A stretch of DNA of 64,000 nt from Mesostigma viride (GCA_009746045.1 RPFO01000080.1:4813556-4877555), one strand, 5' to 3'; shown: positions 1 through 12,519, counted from the stretch's first letter. Program-made: numbers and translations. The notes: generated by a model from the sequence alone, not told the origin.

Positions 1-573
1 ACCACCCCCCTCCTCACATGTGGGGCAAAAGTAGTCCCCCTCAGGCACCTCAGTGAGGGGGGGGTCCATGCACGACAAATGGAGACCCTGGGGGCAGCCC
101 TCACACATCATGATGGGGTTCTCATCCGGATATGCCGTGTCATCACACACCATGCATGGGGCGTCAACCCAATCCCCCTCCTCCCCCCCCTCCTCCCCCT
201 CACTGTCACTGCTGCACTCTGGGGACAACCCCCCGTAGTCTAGCCTGCTCTTGTACGTGCTCTTGTCGTGCTTGGCATCATCCCACTCCTGGTTCTTGGC
301 CAGGGTGTCATTCTTCGCCGCTCCTTCCATGTCAGCGTCTGCTGGCTCTCCTGCTGAAGCGTGCGGTCCCGGGCCAGCGCCTCTAGCTGCTGCAGCACAG
401 AGGGATGGAGGGTGATGGCAAGGGAGGCACACACGCGGACCCACCATTCATCTCCAAACTGTTTCCGCATGATCCCGATCGCCATGGCGGCGGGGTGCAG
501 CAGCCCTGGCCATCCGCCCTTCCCGTGGGGAGTGGAGCTAACCTGGACTGAGTGCAGTGCCTCATTGTTGTTG
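1..573 (-). pseudogene. PHD finger and preceding acidic segment, C-terminal part of a Mutator-like transposase gene
   Basis: Reading the minus strand in the frame whose codons start at multiples of 3, positions 360 to 1 stay open. They encode a charged linker, an acidic Ser/Glu-rich stretch (240-181), then a PHD finger at 157-10. The zinc ligands are C-x2-C (CMVC), C-x2-C (CEGC), H-x2-C (HLSC) and C-x2-C (CPTC). PHD fingers usually bind histone H3 tails, so the domain could guide the transposase to chromatin; that is inference. The frame is the same as that of the 574-1464 segment but is separated from it by a stop at 574-576. A second open frame over 695-240 carries a helical Gln/Arg-rich segment, so one or two frameshifts or introns lie between 330 and 715. 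A run of C at about 707-716 is a likely frameshift point. The left end is cut by the window. Confidence 0.6.
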
Positions 574-2019
574 CTACTTGAGTTGTGCAGGCAGCCCTCC
601 GCAAGCTCCCGCCCAGTCTTCTTGGCCCACGCCGCCCTCACGACCCCGTACACGTCCATCTTGACCCCCTTCTTCTCCACCACCCGCGGTAGCACATGCG
701 CCGCCTCCCCCCCCCTTCACCACCGTGAACCAGACGTTCCTCTCCACCACATCCCCCTTCTCATTCCTCACCGTGCACATTCGCCCACTTCTTGCGTGCA
801 CACGGTGATCCCCAAAGTAGTGCTCTAGAGCGTTGCCTAGCGCACTAACCACGTGGTCCACACCCTCCGCCTTGTTGGCATGGATGCACGCGTTGTACCC
901 GTAGACGATGATGGCACGGACCTGCGGTGGGGTCAGCACACCCCTCACACCCTTGAGGTGCTCTTTCTTGGCAGCAAGTAGGGCACCATACAGCATGTTA
1001 CCCAGGCGGTTCATGTCGTGCAGCTTCTCAGGGATGTTCTTCATCTTCTGAAGCGGCTTGCTCTGCTTCACCTGGGCATACCACGGGGTGTCCCCATCGC
1101 TAGTGACCGTGACAGCATACAGCCGCTGCTCCATGGGCTTGTCAGTGGCTGGCTTGGCTGCGGGCTCTGCCTCACCATGCGTGACTTGCCCCGTGCGCAC
1201 CCCTGCCTGCAAGCTAGCCACGTCCTCCAAAATGAACACCGCCCCATCCCCCTCCATAGACTTGGCACTGCCCACGGTGTTCATCCAACCAACAGTTGGG
1301 GTGGGGGGGGGGGGACACCCTTCGTGCAGCTTGGCACACAGGGCAGAACTTTGAGCTGATGTGGTGCGCGATGACCTTCCCCGTGCCTGCGTGTATAAGG
1401 TCCTCCTGGCCCATCTTAGAACTGTGTCCCCGTGTTGGCCACGAACCATCCAGCGTGGCATCACAACCCTGCCTCCCTTGCTTATCCACAGGGTGGGGCT
1501 CGGGCCGAGCCTGCTCCCGCTCCCTTACCTTCTTCCTATTCTCCATGATCACATCATGCAGCATCAAGATGCACTCAGACGCCACCGCTTCCACATCCCG
1601 CGCCCACTTGCCCTTTCCCACGTTTGGGAATTCTAGCCCCAAGAACGTGGCCACACGCACGAGGGTGGGCGTGGCATAGCAAAGAAAACAGCTGCAGCTG
1701 CCCACAGCGTTGCAATAGGGTTGCGAGCTGCCTGCCTGAGTTGAGGGATGGGCTTGTTGATCGCGTGCACCTGACGGTATGGCTCACCATCATTGCCCTT
1801 GCAGAAACGGTTCTGGCATGCCACCAAGATGGAATCTGGCGCGCCTACCTGCTGCCCAGGCTGCTTGAACATGCACAAGGTCGAAAGAGAGCAATGTGGG
1901 CGCGCAGCTGTAGCCACGATACCTTGAAGACAGGTGATTTCGATTAGCATTCGTTGGGCCATAAAGGTGGCGCCTATTGTCGGATCATGCCCGATGCCCG
2001 CCTCGCTGAGCCGGCTCAT
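574..2019 (-). pseudogene. Mutator-like transposase domain, frameshifted
   Basis: Three overlapping minus-strand frames (2019-1633, 1705-1214 and 1464-574) read as consecutive parts of one protein. The middle part has a 'DGSWPTRGHSS' block, then 'TGKV' and a 'SKFCPVC' cysteine pair. This is the arrangement of the Mutator-like transposase domain in which D-G-T/S-W-x2-R-G-H-S-S is followed by a T-G-K-V strand and S-K-x-C-x2-C. The last part has 'TSDGDTPWY', matching the conserved 'DGDS' site of that family. After it comes 'GVLTPPQVRAIIVYGYNACI' where the family has its LT...YYG.AIR segment. Frame changes near 1690 and 1300 (a G/C-run rich stretch) suggest a decayed copy, although introns or assembly errors in homopolymers cannot be excluded. 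I am fairly sure of the family and unsure whether the gene is active. Confidence 0.62.
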
Positions 2020-2196
2020 GTTGCCCTTCTTATCACGCTTCTTAGGAGATGGGGTGTAAATGGTCGGCGAAGGTCGCTTCCGCTACGAGCTGCCTTTTAA
2101 AGGGCTTTCGGCATCACATCGGCTGGCAGGTTCGCGGCTTGCAGGTGGAGCTGGCGGCGGCGTTGAAAAAATACTGCTTTCTTGAAATTTCCAACC

Positions 2197-2869
2197 CTAG
2201 CTGCCCCGCCGGGTTGGCACACAGACGATTGGCCTGCCTTGCTTTATTTTTTTCGTGGAGCCCAGCGGCCTACCCCTGCGCCTCGCCGGCGGCTGGGCTG
2301 ATGCCGGTTGCGGTGCAAAAACACTGGGCTCAGAAATCTCCTGAATTCTCCTGGTACGATGGGCAATTGTTCTTGTACCTATCCGTCCCATTTGTGAACA
2401 AAGCTGCGATTCTATGACGGGCTATGGTCGACCCAAGGAAACTACTGTCTGCGGTCGGAAGGAACCCATCGTAGGGTTGTCGCTCGTTAGGAAACCTGTA
2501 ACGAATAACCTTCATAAACCCATCGGGCAGCGGACGGGCTGATCCGTCTGCCTCGATCCACTGTTTTCGGGCTGCAAACCACATGTATGCCGCGTTTCTA
2601 AAAGAATTATTAGCTGCATTTCTGTCGGCGGGGGGGTCATGATTCCTACCCTCGCTGCCTAACTCCACTAACGCCTTCCGGTTCAGCAAATCATCTAGGG
2701 CTATGCCATAATACTTGCTTTCACTTATCCATGCATGCAGCCGCCTGATTCCCTCTGCCTCGCGAGCTTCGTCACCCCGCGAGACCGCCATGGCTACCTC
2801 GTCGGACGTGCTCGCACCCTCGCACCCAATTTTTACCTTCGGTACTGGCGGGAATTTTTTCAGCGCCAA
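2197..2869 (-). CDS. N-terminal part of the Mutator-like gene with AT-hook-like segment (two frames)
   Basis: Two minus-strand frames overlap here. The first (2869-2330, 179 residues) is of no family I recognise and has a helical, charged composition. The second (2391-2197, 64 residues) contains 'RRRGRPLGSTKK', a core G-R-P flanked by basic residues that fits an AT-hook minor-groove binding motif. Lying just upstream of the transposase on the same strand, they are probably its N-terminal exons. The frame change in the 2330-2391 overlap would be made by an intron or a frameshift. AT-hooks are common DNA-binding add-ons in transposases. The start at 2869 is simply the first ATG of the frame and is not otherwise supported. 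Confidence 0.4.
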
Positions 2870-2900
2870 AAAATTTGCGCCGGGACCGTCACCTTAAGTG
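2840..2900. other. Palindromic A/T-G/C motif next to the transposase 5' end
   Basis: A near-palindrome (AATTTTTT, then CAGCGCC, then AAAAAATT) is followed by a G/C-rich segment ending in GACCGTC. A similar arrangement occurs at 9920-9965 (AATTTTTT, GGCGCC, GAAAAATT, then a segment with CCCCGTC). It could be part of a terminal sequence of the Mutator-like element. No paired end or target duplication was found in the window. Confidence 0.25.
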
Positions 2901-3461
2901 AGACAACCACAGTCAAGGATGTATAATGTATGCTATTGTTTTATGTAGCATTTTCAGTCAAGCAAGCTTTTAAACCTCCGTAGCCGTTCGACCATGCCCC
3001 ATGGCCCAAGTGGCCAAGTCACAACTCAAACGTGTAATCATTGATGTGTATTGAGTATTATGAATGCGCCATCAGGGTCAGCAAGTTTGTGTTTACGCCC
3101 AAAGCTTAAGGCCCAAGGGTGAAGGGTAATCTTTTTTGATTGATGCAAGAATTCCACATAAGAACAAACCACTAAGTTCTCGGTAAGTAGACTAAGGCCA
3201 AAGTGCCTCTAGCCCCCCCCACAAGCCTAGGCTCAGGCATTCAAGTGTGTAACACATCACACACAGTGCTTGCAACAAAGCTATGTAAGGTCATGCGCGA
3301 CCACGGGATTTTGGTGGCCGAGGTCACCGCGACCGCAGGGCTTCGGGGGCCAAGGTCACACGCGACCGCAACCCAAGAACCCTTAGCAAAAACACTGACG
3401 ACAAGATTTTCGTTGCACCGTTTGTTGACAAGACGTCGAGTCCGGCCCATGCCCGCCCGAG

Positions 3462-4170
3462 GTGGACGTACCTGGCATCAAGCAGGCGCATTGGTGGCGA
3501 CTGGACAAGTCCGACCCGGGCCTCTTGAGGATGAGGCGCTATTCCTGCTACTGTCCGCCCTGTTTGGTTGGGCGGTTTGAGGGATGTCGAAGCGAGTGGT
3601 CGTTCATCATCCATTACAATCATGCGGGAAGCTCGATGAGACCTGTCCGCTTACTGCCACTGAGCAAGCCCACCCCTCCGGGTGGCATGGTGACGTGGGG
3701 GGAGGTGCTGAAGGACACGCGGGAGGCGATGGGCAGGCAGATGCGATTCCCCGACTATCTTGTAATCCCATCTGACAAGGACGTGGATCACAATCTCATC
3801 CACCCGTTCTGGTTGGCTGAGATGGTAAGTGAATCCGGGCCGACTGTGTTACACAAGAACTTCGAGAGGTGGGTGGAGGGCCGGAACGGACGGGAGAAGG
3901 AGATCTTGCCGGGCACGCCAATCTTCCCGTTCGGATTTGGAAGCGGGATAAGAATAACCCCCTGCATTTCACGCTCGATCTTGCTTATTGGCCACCGTCA
4001 CGCCAGGCCGAGCTGGTGAATTGTTATCGCTGCGTTGCTCCGGCTCTCCCACCGCATGCACGCGTGCGCCCGACGGAAGGCAAGCCGACATCAGCATGAG
4101 CAAGGAGCTCAACCAGTGGCTGATTGCGCTGGTGATTGACGAGGAAGCCCCGGAGGGGGCCGGAACCGGT
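3462..4170 (+). pseudogene. Unknown, probably transposon-derived protein with a cysteine cluster
   Basis: An open frame of 185 residues (3462-4019) carries a cysteine cluster C-x-C-x2-C-x7-C at about residues 29-42, then an uncharged region and 'GPTVLHKNFERWVEG'. The sense appears to switch frame near 3930-3960 and continues through 'LHFTLDLAYWPPSRQAELVN' to about 4170. I do not recognise the family. The part from 3819 onward is repeated in inverted orientation at 7540-7767 plus 9203-9342, so a fragment was copied when the palindrome formed. The upstream part (3462-3818) has no partner, which marks this arm as the more complete copy. Zinc binding by the cysteines is inference. Confidence 0.35.
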
Positions 4171-4588
4171 TTAAAATAAGTTGAGGGGACTCTCTACGGA
4201 TAGACGACGCCCTACTCTTTTTGCGTATTTTCTAGTAAGTGGGGCTCCAATATTTTGTACTAAGGTGCCAGTATATATTGTGTATTTTATCGGAGATCTT
4301 TCTGTAGTGAACTTTGTGGATAGTTGACAAATGTTTGTGGCCTTCAGTTGACAGTTCTTTCGATCTGCAACATAATTTTATTCTGACTGTCCGAATTATC
4401 ATCATAATAAGGATTTCGAATATTTTTCGCACTCCTGTGATTTTGTCGATTCCTGTTGGCTGAAATCGGTAGTTCACAATATTCCCAATGGTTATGTGCC
4501 GTAAAGCAAGCTGCTGAGGTGATTGGTGATCGTGCCCCTCCATCACTCCTTATCGACAAATTTTGGGTACTACCTGCAGAGATAACCC

Positions 4589-5041
4589 TTGCGCGCATGG
4601 CTGTCAGGGTCCCTAATTTCCTCTCGATTGCAAGCAGCCAAGCTTGCCGTAAATCAAACACTGTCACAAATGGAGCTGAGCGATATTTTCGGTCCTCAAC
4701 ATAACTATCAGAAGGTCGACAAAAATGAGCACGCTGCAAACATCAGAATTGATGTCGACTTGCTCGGACCTTCTGCACAGTGGGTTGCAGGTGTCATTGC
4801 GTTCGGCAATGGCGTGATCGATCTGGTGCCACCCGATTCAAATTTGAACCCTGCTTACCAACGCGTGCCTGACAATCAGGCGAGAGTGCTGGTGGAGAGC
4901 ACGGAAATTCCGGGCTCTCCCAATGTATCAATGATGCGCCTGAGGGCCGAGGCCCAGCAGGAGTTCCTGGCTGCTGCGGAGAACGGCGGGGCCAAGTGGA
5001 ACACCAAAATGTATACAGGCGAGCCTCCCATCTACAGGTGA
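4589..5041 (+). CDS. Unknown 150-residue open frame in the left palindrome arm
   Basis: A 150-residue frame with 'LLGPSAQWVAGVIAFGNGVI' near its middle. A nearly identical minus-strand copy lies in the right arm (7125-6757), so the frame has survived in both copies with few changes: a premature stop shortens the right copy by about 28 residues, and single residues differ around 'NLNPAY/DLNPAH'. I see no known domain, signal peptide or membrane segment. Preservation in both arms could mean recent duplication rather than selection. It may belong to the same lost transposon as 3462-4170. Confidence 0.3.
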   Translation: MRAWLSGSLISSRLQAAKLAVNQTLSQMELSDIFGPQHNYQKVDKNEHAANIRIDVDLLGPSAQWVAGVIAFGNGVIDLVPPDSNLNPAYQRVPDNQARVLVESTEIPGSPNVSMMRLRAEAQQEFLAAAENGGAKWNTKMYTGEPPIYR

Positions 5042-5153
5042 GACGTGTACCAGGGAGTGTACTCGTTTGTCGATTTCGAGATCGACGGATGGGGCACCTT
5101 TTTTTAGGCGCAATGCCTTGTCAAAAACTTGACCATGTTGAGTTCATGCAGAT

Positions 5154-5200
5154 TAATTAACTAATTGATTTAACTCGTGCTCCCGTTGGGGAGTCACGGG
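5154..5200 (-). mobile_element. 47 bp 3'-end fragment of the (TTAA)-tailed retroposon, with 10 bp target duplication
   Basis: TCATGCAGAT occurs at 5144-5153 and again at 5201-5210. Between them lie a TTAATTAA-type tail and the inverted hairpin CTCCCGTTGGGGAG, the same 3' end as the longer copies at 30,450, 52,400, 54,143 and 60,290. The other arm of the palindrome lacks it, so the insertion came after the inverted duplication. Confidence 0.85.
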
Positions 5201-5562
5201 TCATGCAGATATGTATTGATTCCATAAAATATCTCGGAGAGCTTGTTCCCAGCATTGATGATCAAAAGTTGCTAGCAGGCCAAGGACTTCAAACACTGCA
5301 AAAGATCATGTAGGTTGTCGAAAAACTTGTGTAGTCGAAATGTTCCGGTCGCAAAATTCGTGCAGGCATCGGACAAAGTGCACGCAATAGAAGGCATAGG
5401 TTAAGTTCGAAAAACTGCTTAAAAAATTCGGCGGAAACTTCGGCCGGCGGAAAATGCACTAGGCTGGAAGATTTTCGGCGAAAATTTCGACCAGATGTCC
5501 GGTTTTCGGACGATTGAAATAAGCGTTTTTTCTAGAAAAAATCTACCCCATTCTCAGTGGTC

Positions 5563-6150
<588 letters not shown>

Positions 6151-6756
6151 CATGGTGGTCCGACGGAGAATGGGGTAGATTTTCGCTAGAAAAACGGTCA
6201 TTTCAATAGTCCGCACACGGACATTGCGTGGAAAGTTTTTGCCAAAAATTTTGCAGCCTAGAGAATTTTCCGCCGGTCGGACTATCCGCCGATTTTTTTG
6301 AAAGCAGTTTTTCGAACTTAACCTATTCCTGATATTGCGTGCACTTTGTCCGATGCCTGCACGAATTTTGGCGAACCGGGATATTTCGACTACACAAGTT
6401 TTTCGACAACCTACATGATTTATTGCAGTGTTTGAAGTCCTTGGCTTGCTAGCAGCTTTTGATTATCAATGCCGGGAACAAACTCTCTGAAATATTTTAT
6501 GGAATCAATATATATATTATATAACCCCTACATGTTAATATATAATATACAGATATATATATCTGTGTGAACTCAACATGGTCAAGTTTTTGACAAGGCA
6601 TTGCGCCTAGAAAAAGGTGCCCCATCCGTCGATCTCGAAATCGACAAACGAGTACACTCCCTGGTACACGTCTCACCTGTAGTTGGGAGGCTCGCCTGTA
6701 TACATTTTGGTGTTCCACTTGGCCCCGCCGTTATCCGCAGCAGCCAGGAACTCCTG

Positions 6757-7125
6757 CTAGGCCTCGGCCCTCAGGCGCATCATTGATACATTGGGAGAGC
6801 CCGGAATTTCCGTGCTCTCCACCAGCACTCTCTCTTGATTGTTAGGCACGCGTACGTGGGCAGGGTTCAAATCTGAGTCGGGAGGCACCAGATCGATGAT
6901 GCCATTGCCGAACGCAATGACACCTGCAACCCACTGTGCAGAAGGTCCGAGCAAGTCGACATCAATTCTGATGTTTGCAGCGTGCTCATTTTTGTCGACC
7001 TTCTGATAGTTATGCTGAGGACCGAAAATATCGCTCAGCTCCATTTGTGACAGTGTTTGATTTACGGCAAGCTTGGCTGCTTGCAATCGAGAGGAAATTA
7101 GGGACCCTGACAGCCATGCGCGCAA
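6757..7125 (-). CDS. Right-arm copy of the unknown 150-residue frame, shortened
   Basis: This is the inverted partner of 4589-5041. It reads 122 residues and stops early where the left copy continues for about 28 residues. Most substitutions are single-base. Function is unknown. It is listed to document the divergence between the arms. Confidence 0.3.
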   Translation of the reverse strand: MRAWLSGSLISSRLQAAKLAVNQTLSQMELSDIFGPQHNYQKVDKNEHAANIRIDVDLLGPSAQWVAGVIAFGNGIIDLVPPDSDLNPAHVRVPNNQERVLVESTEIPGSPNVSMMRLRAEA

Positions 7126-7767
7126 GGGTTATCTCTGCAGGTAGTACCCAAAATTTGTCGATAAGGAGTGATGGAGGGGCACGATCACCAATCACCTCAG
7201 CAGCTTGCTTTACGGCACATAACCATTGGGAATATTGTGAACTACCGATTTCAGCCAACAGGAATTGACAAAATCACAGGAGTGCGAAAAATATTCGAAA
7301 TCCTTATTATGATGATAATTCGGACAGTCAGAATAAAATTATGTTGCAGATCGAAAGAACTGTCAACTGAAGGCCACAAACATTTGTCAACTATCCACAA
7401 AGTTCACTACAGAAAGATCTCCGATAAAATACACAATATATACTGGCACCTTAGTACAAAATATTGGAGCCCCACTTACTAGAAAATACGCAAAAAGAGT
7501 AGGGCGTCGTCTATCCGTAGAGAGTCCCCTCAACTTATTTTAAACCGGTTCCGGCCCCTCCGGGGCTTCCTCGTTAATCACCATCGCAATCAGCCATTGG
7601 TCAACCTCCTTGCTCATGTCGACGTCGGCTTGCCTTCCGTCGCGGCGCACGCGTGCATGTACTGGGAGGGCCGGAGCGACGCAGAGATAGCAATTCACCA
7701 GCTCGGCCTGGCGTGACGGTGGCCAATCCGCCACATCGAGCGTGAAATACAGGGGGTCATTCTTATC

Positions 7768-9202
7768 CAGTGATAGGAAATACGTTTTGCAATACGAGAA
7801 ATACGCTAAACACGGAATACGGACTTTGAGATTTTGCCGTATCGCGAAAATACGCAAATAAACGAAAATACGGTGCACGCGCGCTTTTGCACGCAAAAGG
7901 CGCGTTTCGACCAAGGTTTCGACGTTTCGATGGTCCCGCGCGCGCCAGACCACTTGCGGTCAACTTGTCATAGGCGAAAACTTAGTAATTCTACCATGTC
8001 TTATCGAATGCACTGCCGTAGTGCAGGCCCAATAACCAAGGTACAAGGCCACCTTTTTGGCAAAGGTGCCATGCATGGCGGCTCCATCAATACAGATTAC
8101 GCTTCTGGAGAGGGTTATGCCGGGCAAGCTTAAGAAATATAACCTGATTGCCCGAAAATAGGCCGTATCACGATTGGTAGCTTCCTCAAGGATTGGACAT
8201 GCATTTTTCTGACCGATTTTAATGTGCTACCTAATGGCAATGGAAAGCACTGCGATTTTTCTTGCCACAAGTTCGGATTGCAAGGCACAACTTTCGGTGC
8301 AACTTAATTAATTGCTGCTATATCAGTTAGTTTCATTATCATTAATTCCCGACGCTTCCATGCAAAGGCGGTCCTTATTTGCAGCAATTGCCGATTCTTT
8401 CACAGATGTTTGAGATGCCGCATTAAGTGCAAACTTTACGGGCATCGACTGGAAAGAGTTGAAGTCGGGTATGGGGCATTGCGGAGGTATTATTGGTTGC
8501 TTTTAAGCTGCTATTGATTGGATCACCGTACGAGTCGGTGTCGCATGTCTTATATGCGGACTTTTAGGCGGTCGGCCAATTTAGGTGTTGCAACTTCCTT
8601 GTGTTGACAGCTCGACCTTTGATATGGCTTGTTACAGCTAGTCGAACAATGGATGTACGTTATTGCCAGTTGATGTCTAAGTAAACGTGTCAATGGCTCA
8701 GTATGGAAACAATTATCGGAAAGCATTAGAGTCGGGAGTTCAACGATCTTTCAAAATGCAGAACAGGGTTTCTTCTTCTACCGGGTTAGTTAGTCTAGGA
8801 CAGGTCAGATCCTGGGGTCGAGGTGGAGGAGGACCAGGTCGTAACACCTGTATAGCCTAAGGTGTTGTACATAGCCTATTTCAACTAGTTACCACCTACC
8901 TCGAGTGGTTGATAGAGAGGTGTAGTGGACCAGCATGGCCGATGTGCCTACACATGGTGCGGTCAAGCTTGGAATCACGCTTTCTAACTGCTATAAGTGT
9001 TAGTTTGGCAAAAGGTTTTTTGCAAAAAGTGATGCTGAAAGGTTGAATTCCCATGTTGCATCCTTGAAATGCTCAAAAAGCGCTTAAAAAGTTAGTTACC
9101 GTATTTTTACCGTATTTGCCGTATTTGGCGTATTTCGTATTTACCGTATTGGTATTTTGGGTTCCGTATCCGTATTTCCCGTATTCGTATTTCCTATCAC
9201 TG
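7768..9202. mobile_element. Non-autonomous hAT-like DNA transposon
   Basis: The element begins CAGTGATAGGAAATACG and ends with its exact inverse, a 17 bp terminal inverted repeat. TTCTTATC flanks it at 7760-7767 and 9203-9210, an 8 bp target duplication. The left palindrome arm shows the uninterrupted site near 3945-3960. An 8 bp duplication with ends starting CAGTG is typical of the hAT superfamily. Both ends hold many AATACG / CGTATT hexamers (about 100 bp on the left, about 115 bp on the right), like the subterminal binding sites of hAT transposases. The inside has no transposase-length frame, so movement would depend on an enzyme supplied elsewhere. Confidence 0.9.
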
Positions 9203-9344
9203 TTCTTATCCCGCTTCAAAACCCGAACGGGAAGAATGGCGTGCCCGACAAGGAAGATCTCCTTCTCCCGTCCGTTCCGGCCCTCCACCCACCTCTCGAA
9301 GTTCTTGTGTAACACAGTCGGCCCGGATTCGCTTACCACCTCTT

Positions 9345-12120
9345 GTAAATAAATACATATCTATAATACCACCTGTGGGTCTTGCTGATGCCGGACCCCC
9401 CATCTGCAAACACCAAATGCGACTGCTCAGAAGAACTCAAAATCAGTCGACATGACTATATTTCGTTCACTCAAACCCCAACGTGAAAACCCTTTATTAC
9501 CAAAAAAAAGGGATCACTTCGGCATCATTTATTCTGGCCCTTCTGCAAGAATTTCCTCAAACTACCAAACATACCTCTCCAACCGTTCCAAGTCCATCCA
9601 GATGTTCTCCACGCTCGACATGCGAATGCCACCCCTGTAAGAAAATCAAAGGGCGAAACATTCAAAAACAAAGATAAAACTTCAAGCGCAATACGGAAAC
9701 CCAGGTATCATTCCATGCAAAACCCGTCCCACAGACAAGAGATCCTTATTCCTTGACCTTGAAAGAAAGTAAAGCGAACCTGCCACCTCTATTTCGAGTG
9801 CAGACCAAATGCCAGCACCGTCATCAGGGATCGTCGCAGCTGCCCCTTGCAAGAAGACAACAAATTGGGGGGGGCACCGCTGAAATAAGCAAAAGATCTA
9901 AAGGGGGCAGGACATGCCCAAATTTTTTGGCGCCGAAAAATTCGTGGCCCCGTCCGAGGTACTGTCCGTACCGTGAAAAGTGGGTGCACGGTGCGCGCAC
10001 CCCTTGCGGAAGTGGCCGTGGCGACTGCGTTCAGGCGAAATTCCCGCGATAGGGCAAGCGAAACGTAAAATATTTATTCGAATGTTTAACCCTTAAATGG
10101 GCCGAGATCCTGCCGATAAATCGGCTGTAACTTCACAATTTTGCAAACTAGATGCCATCCAACCTACCCATATCCAATGGCTATCCTTGAGGGGCAAGCA
10201 TGTCCTTTCGCGTGACATATAATGACAACCTCACGTATCTGCAGGGTAGGCCATACAAAACTACCGTCAAAGTCAGGGGGGTCAAGACACGCGTTTTCAT
10301 TCTTGGTAGATTGTGCATTTTGAACTATGTTATAAGACCTAGACACCTACCACTTCAGGGATGATAAACCATTAGTTGCTGAACAGTTTGAGCCATTGGG
10401 GTCATCATTTGGTTGGGTATACCAGCAGTTACACCCAGTACAGCCTATAGGGGTACCATTGGTAAAAAGCAACCAAGGGGGTAGGGCTGGGCATACTACT
10501 TACGGCCACCAACCATGCCATACAACAGTAACAACACATTTCCCTTCCACAATGATGGGAAAACATAACTACATCATCACACTGCCCTTACATGGCACCT
10601 ATGTGCAGGTGCCACCTTGTCCATGCACGTAGGTAACGCGGTACGGATACCCTACGCAAGGCACACACTCTAGGAGGCAGGCACCAACAAACTAGTGATG
10701 TTAAGCCTATTTCAGCTTGCCCAAGCAAGGATTAACTAGGCCTAAGCTGCTATAGCTTGCCAGGTGATGGCCAGCACACCTGGTGGCACATGCTGACAAT
10801 GGGAAGTTTTTACCCACCATGACATGCTTGATGATGCCACAGAGACCAGCCAACTGCCTCACACTCATGCAATATGTGTGTGGGAAATGTATAACAAACA
10901 TATATGGGGGTATTCAAACCCACACAACCTCTAAAAATCAGCACCATCACACTATGGCAGGTCAACTGACTGAGGGAAGCATCTAAGAAGGGGCCAGACC
11001 ATGGTCAAGAAAGAGCATGAATAATGAAAATGAATGTGCTGCACGGGCTAGAACGTATATATAAACGTCAAACATCGATAAGAAAACGATAACTCAGCTT
11101 TACCAGGCATGTCTGGCGTTACCTTGGCCCAGGCGGTGGCCGCAAAATGGCGCACCAAAGTTGTGCAGCATGGTCGCTATATTCGGTGATTTCCGGTCAC
11201 CTTTACACGTTTACGACTAATATTCATCATAAAAAGTACGAAGAAACCGAGATATCACTTAAAATACGCCGGGAAGGTAGTGCTGTCAACGTTTCTATCG
11301 TCCGGCCTGATTGCAGTTTTTCCCAGCAAGAACGCCGCCAACACCTACCAAATGGCATTCCCGCGAACAAAAAATTGGCCTGTGTCATCTTTAGGACGCA
11401 TAAAATCTAATTCCTAAGTTTGGCCTGAAAATTCTAACGCAAAGGTGAATGCCATGCGTGGGCGCAAGCCGCCGTGGCCACATCGTCGTTTTCCGGAATC
11501 GGATTTCTCTGAAAACAGTTTTTAAACAGAATGCGGGAAAGAAAGAGCCGCCACAACCTTGTTGCTGTACATGCAGAAAGGCTTGTGAGACGAATGGGGA
11601 CGGCTTGTTGTTTACAGGGGAATCCTAATGGCAACAAGCTTTGCCTTTTGTAAGTCAGGCTCCCTTTGTTTGAACGGCCGGCCAAGTGTGGAATGCTGAC
11701 GGAAACTTGTATGCTGCATAAAAAAGCTGTAATAAAATCTGATGTAACCAGCACTCACCAATTGATTGGTGTGCTGCTTGGTTGGGTAGTGTGTTCAGTG
11801 GGTTTTGGCGGCGGCGAGCGGGACCCCTCCCTCCCCATGGGCTTGGAGGAGCCCCCTCCAACCGCCCTCTCCTTTGGAGAGCCGGCCCTTGCAGGAGACC
11901 TAGGCGGCGACACTGTGGAAGTGGCCGGACGAGCGGGCAAGGGCGGAAAGTCCTCACAACCTTCTCCGTAGAACCTGAGGGGGTCACCGTCTTGGGTGAA
12001 ACGGGGGTGGCCTTTACAGTCTCAGAATAGGAAGCGCCGTTCGACGACATCTGCAGAAAATGATGAAACGAAACGGAGCAATTTCAAAATCGTCCTTCAG
12101 AATCTAAAAGACCGGCAGAA
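9345..12120. other. Non-coding stretch, no supported gene
   Basis: I find no convincing coding region. Open frames are short and lack recognisable domains. A palindromic GGCGCC motif lies at 9920-9945. A minus-strand frame at 12050-11655, together with 11940-11755, is rich in Ser/Pro/Thr and begins 'MSSNGASYSETVK', which could be the start of a retroelement ORF1 or a disordered protein. Evidence is too thin for a call. Confidence 0.4.
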
Positions 12121-12132
12121 AAACACTTTTTG

Positions 12133-12430
12133 CAAACTCGAAGTGGGGTCTGTCGAGGGGTCTCGCTGCAGCTAGACCCTTACGTGAATGCAAAAAATTA
12201 CCAACAAATCATTGGGAGGGTGCTACTGACGCAAGACCCCTCCCATCATGCAAAACATCAATATTCGACATTCGTAGGGGTCGCGCTGCAGCTAGACCCT
12301 TATGTGAATGCAAAAAATAACCAACGAATAATTGGGAGGGTGTTATTTAAGCAAGACCCCTCCCATCGCCCAAAACATAAAAACTTCACATTCGTAGGGG
12401 TCTCGCTGCAGCTAGACCATTATGAGAATG
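12133..12430 (+). repeat. Three tandem copies of a ~120 bp unit containing a hairpin
   Basis: The unit contains GGGGTCTCGCTGCAGCTAGA, an A-rich stretch, then TGGGAGGGT and, about 14 bases later, ACCCCTCCCA. The last two can pair as a stem of about 9 bp with a loop. The third copy is truncated near 12,430. No open frame spans the copies in a way that suggests coding. Confidence 0.8.
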
Positions 12431-12519
12431 CGCGAATTCTACAGTATCACAATGATTAACAGCATCTCTCTGCAGAAAGACCCATTCCAATCATACGATG
12501 ACTGGCGTGGGTGTGCTGT

